Below are positions 61,251 through 64,000 of a stretch of 64,000 nucleotides of DNA, piece by piece; the first letter of the stretch is position 1, and every line of letters begins with the position of its first letter. The notes beneath the pieces were generated by a model. That model was given only the letters and a program-made list of their open reading frames with translations. It was not told where the DNA came from and searched no databases. Source of the DNA: Xestospongia bergquistia (lineage: Eukaryota > Porifera > Demospongiae > Haplosclerida > Petrosiidae); the NCBI GenBank assembly GCA_963965975.1, contig OZ014416.1, forward strand, positions 4,154,001 through 4,218,000, written 5' to 3'. The translations under genes were made by a program, and so were the position numbers.

Positions 61251-64000
61251 ATTAATGCTCTAAAGTCTTTAAGTTAAAGACTTTAGAAGCTTTAGAGTAT
61301 TCAGAGAAGTTTATAAAGTAAACTGCTCAGTCTAAAGGACTTTATGGCACTAACTAAATAAACAGCTATTAACAGTTTAGTAAGTTAGTTTGCATTAACG
61401 CAATAAAGTCTTTAAGTTAAAGACTTTAGTAGGTATAGACTATTGAGAGAAGTTTATAAAGTAAACTGCTCAGTCTAAAGGACTCTATGGCACTAACTAA
61501 GTGAACAGCTATTAACAGTTTAGTAAGTTAGTTTGCATTAACGCTCTAAAGTCTTTAAAATAAAGACTTTAGAAGGTTTAGACTATTCACAGAAGTTTAT
61601 AAAGTAAACTGCTAAGTCTAAAGGACTTTATGGCACTAACTAAATAAACAGCTATTAACAGTTTAGTAAGTTAGTTTGCTTTAACGCTCTAAATTCTTTA
61701 AGTTAAAGACTTTAGAAGGTTTAGACTATTGAGAAAAGTTTATAAAGTAAACTGCTCAGTCTAAAGGACTTTAAGGCACTAACTAAACAAACAGCTATTA
61801 ACAGTTTAGTAAGTTAGTTTGCATTAACGCAATAAGGTCTTTAAGTTAAAGACTTTAGTAGGTATAGACTATTGAGAGAAGTTTATAAAGTAAACTGCTC
61901 AGTCTAAAGGACTTTTTGCTACTAACTAAATAAACAGCTATAAACAGTTTAGTAAGTTAGTTTGCATTAACGCTCTAAAGTCTTTAAGTTAAAGACTTTA
62001 GAAGGTTTAGACTATTGACAGAAGTTTATAAAGTAAACTGCTTAGTCTAAAGGACTTTATGGCACTAACTAAATAAACAGCTATTAACAGTTTAGTAAGT
62101 TAGTTTGCATTAACGCTCTAAAGTCTTTAAGTTAAAGACTTTAGAAGGTTTAGACTATTGAGAGAAGTTTATAAAGTAAACTGCTCAGTCTAAAGGACTT
62201 TATGGCACTAACTAAATAAACAGCTATTAACAGTTTAGTAAGTTAGTTTGCATTAACGCTCTAAACTCTTTAAGTTAAAGACTTTAGAAGGTTTAGACAA
62301 TTGAGAGAAGTTTAAAATGTAAACTGCTTAGTCTAAAGGACTTTATGGCACTAATTAAATAAACAGCTATTAACAGTTTAGTAAGTTTGTTTGCATTAAC
62401 GCTCTAAAGTCTTTAAGTTAAAGACTTTAGAAGGTTTAGACTATTCAGAGAAGTTTATAAAGTAAACTGCTTAGTCTAAAGGACACTATGGCACTAACTA
62501 AATAAACAGCTATTAACAGTTTAGTAAGTTAGTTTGCATTAACGCTATAAAGTCTTTAAGTTAAAGACTTTAGAAGGTTTAGACTATTGAGAGAAGTTTA
62601 TAAAGTAAACTGCTCTGTCTAAAGGACTTTATGGCACTAACTAAGTAAACAGCTATTAACAGTTTAGTAAGTTAGTTTGCATTAACGCTATAAACTCTTT
62701 AAGATAAAGACTTTAGAAGGTTTAGACTATTGAGAGAAGTTTATAAAGTAAACTGCTCAGTCTAAAGGACTTTATGGCACTAACTAAATAAACAGCTATT
62801 AACAGTTTAATAAGTTAGTTTGCATTAACGCTCTAAAGTCTTTAAGTTAAAGACTTTAGAAGGTTTAGAATATACAGAGGAGTTTACAAAGTAAATTGCT
62901 TAGTCTAAAGGACTCTAAGGCACTAACTAAATAAACAGCTATGAACAGTTTTGTAAGTTAGTTTGCGTTAACGCTCTAAACTCTTTAAGTTAAAGACTTT
63001 AGAAGGTTTAGAGTATTCAGAGAAGTTTATAAAGTAAACTGCTCAGTCTAAAGAACTTTATGGCACTAACTAAATAAACAGCTATTAACAGTTTAGTAAG
63101 TTAGTTTGCATTAACGCTATAAAGTCTTTAAGTTAAAGACTTTAGAAGGTTTAGACTATTGAGAGAAGTTTGTAAAGTAAAATGCTCAGTCTAAAGGACT
63201 TTATGGCACTAACTAAATAAACAGTTATTAACAGTTTAGTAAATTAGTTTGTATTAACGCTCTAAAGTCTTTAAGTTAAAGACTTTTGAAGATTAAGACA
63301 ATTGAGAGAAGTTTATAAAATAAACTGTTTAGTCTAAAGGACTTTATGGCACTAACTAAGTAAACAGCTATTAACAGTTTAGTAAGTTAGTTTGCATTAA
63401 CGCTATAAAGTCTTTATGTTAAAGACTTCAGAAGGTTTAGACTATTGAGAGAAGTTTATAAAGTAAACTGCTCTGTCTAAAGGACTTTATGGCACTAACT
63501 AAATAAACAGCTATTAACAGTTTAGTAAGTTAGTTTGCATTAGCGCTCTAAAGTCTTTAAGTTAAAGACTTTAGAAGGTTTAGACTATTGAGATTGTTTA
63601 TAAAATAAACGGCTTAGTCTAAAGGACTTTAAGGCTCTAACTAAATAAACAGCTATTAACAGTTCAGAAAGTTAGTTTGCATTAACGCTCTAAACCCTTT
63701 AAGTTAAAGACTTTAGAAGGTTTAGACAATTGAGAGAAGTTTAAAAAGTAAACTGCTTAGTCTAAAGGACTTAATGGCACCAATTAAATAAACAGCTATT
63801 AACAGTTTACTAAGTTTGTTTGCATTAACGCTCTAAAGTCTTTAAGTTAAAGACTTTAGAAGGTTTAGACTATTCAGAGAAGTTTAAAAAGTAAACTGCT
63901 TAGTCTAAAGGACTTTATGGCACTAACTAAATAAACAGCTATTAACAGTTTAGTAAGTTAGTTTGCATTAACGCTCAAAAGTCTTTAAGTTAAAGACTTT

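Larger units (their letters stand above)
9444..64000 (+). repeat. 143-bp satellite DNA array, about 381 head-to-tail copies
   Basis: The same unit recurs every 143 bp from 9444 to the window end (for example the aaagacttta motif at 9731, 9874, 10017, 10160). All copies face the same way. The consensus is about 30% GC and has stops in every frame, so no protein is encoded. Most copies differ from the consensus at a few to about ten positions; a few carry short deletions (near 31090, 31880, 45315, 46594, 47729, 60660). No transposon, gene or inverted copy interrupts it. The left edge starts in the middle of a monomer at aaagacttt; the right edge lies beyond the window. A head-to-tail array of this size is typical of pericentromeric, centromeric or subtelomeric heterochromatin. 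Confidence 0.98.

Noticed and set aside
9444-64000. CRISPR array or other repeat-spacer system
   Set aside because: The repeats are contiguous 143-bp units without unique spacers and the context is eukaryotic.
9444-64000. Ribosomal-gene spacer or telomeric repeat
   Set aside because: No rRNA sequence or short telomere-type hexamer is present; the unit is 143 bp throughout.
9444-64000. CENP-B box in the satellite
   Set aside because: No CENP-B box-like motif is found in the consensus monomer; a centromeric role must rest on other evidence.
9444-64000. Coding capacity in the array
   Set aside because: The consensus has stop codons in every frame and the unit length (143) is not a multiple of three, so no long frame can persist.

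Overview
The window looks like nuclear DNA of an invertebrate animal. The genes at the left are cut by many introns of about 43-62 bp with GT/AG ends, and the repeats and gene families (HECT E3 of the G2E3-like type, a DDE/integrase-core family, a non-LTR-like retroelement) are of the kind seen in sponge and cnidarian genomes. A sponge is my best guess, but it rests on general resemblance and not on a species marker. There are no bacterial operons, tRNA or rRNA genes.

Bases 1 to about 9,440 are a mixed gene and transposon-relic region. A + strand gene running in from the left edge and ending at 3045 (possibly 3235) reads as a ubiquitin-specific protease (USP) domain followed in phase by an Ulp1/C48-like domain and an unrecognised acidic C-terminal part, spread over about 24 small exons. 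Next come a short spacer, a frameshifted retroelement 3' end (about 3,902-5,060), an ATT-rich simple-sequence tract (5,105-5,345) and a degenerate tandem repeat of 166-190 bp units (5,361-5,790). From 5,790 to 9,426 lie two inverted copies of a HECT-type E3 ligase gene. The left one (+) is a short decayed remnant. The right one (-) has recognisable exons, including a HECT catalytic-cysteine exon, but carries a nonsense codon. A broken integrase-core (DDE) pseudogene lies between the two copies.

Bases 9,444 to 64,000 are one uninterrupted head-to-tail satellite array with a 143-bp monomer (about 381 copies, about 30% GC in the consensus), still running at the window end. I see no inserted mobile element, inverted monomer or gene in it. 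Each monomer carries a 29-bp dyad (14-base arms around one central base), a second imperfect dyad of about 41 nt and a third small one, a TATAAAG motif and a single CpG. Superimposed on the 143-bp period are many local higher-order duplications: 4.71 kb (33 monomers, nearly identical copies), 2.0 kb (14), 1.57 kb (11), 1.14 kb (8), 0.79 kb (6 with one truncated monomer), 0.71 kb (5), 4-mers, 2-mers, and an older register of about 9.0-9.1 kb. This is the pattern expected of an array growing by repeated unequal exchange. Its size, purity and dyad content make it a candidate centromeric or heterochromatic satellite, which is inference. The array begins about 18 bp upstream of a plausible splice acceptor of the - strand HECT gene, so it has either truncated that gene or fills one of its introns.

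Functionally the unique part is rich in ubiquitin and SUMO-type functions (USP, Ulp1-like, HECT), but nothing in the sequence shows that these genes work together.
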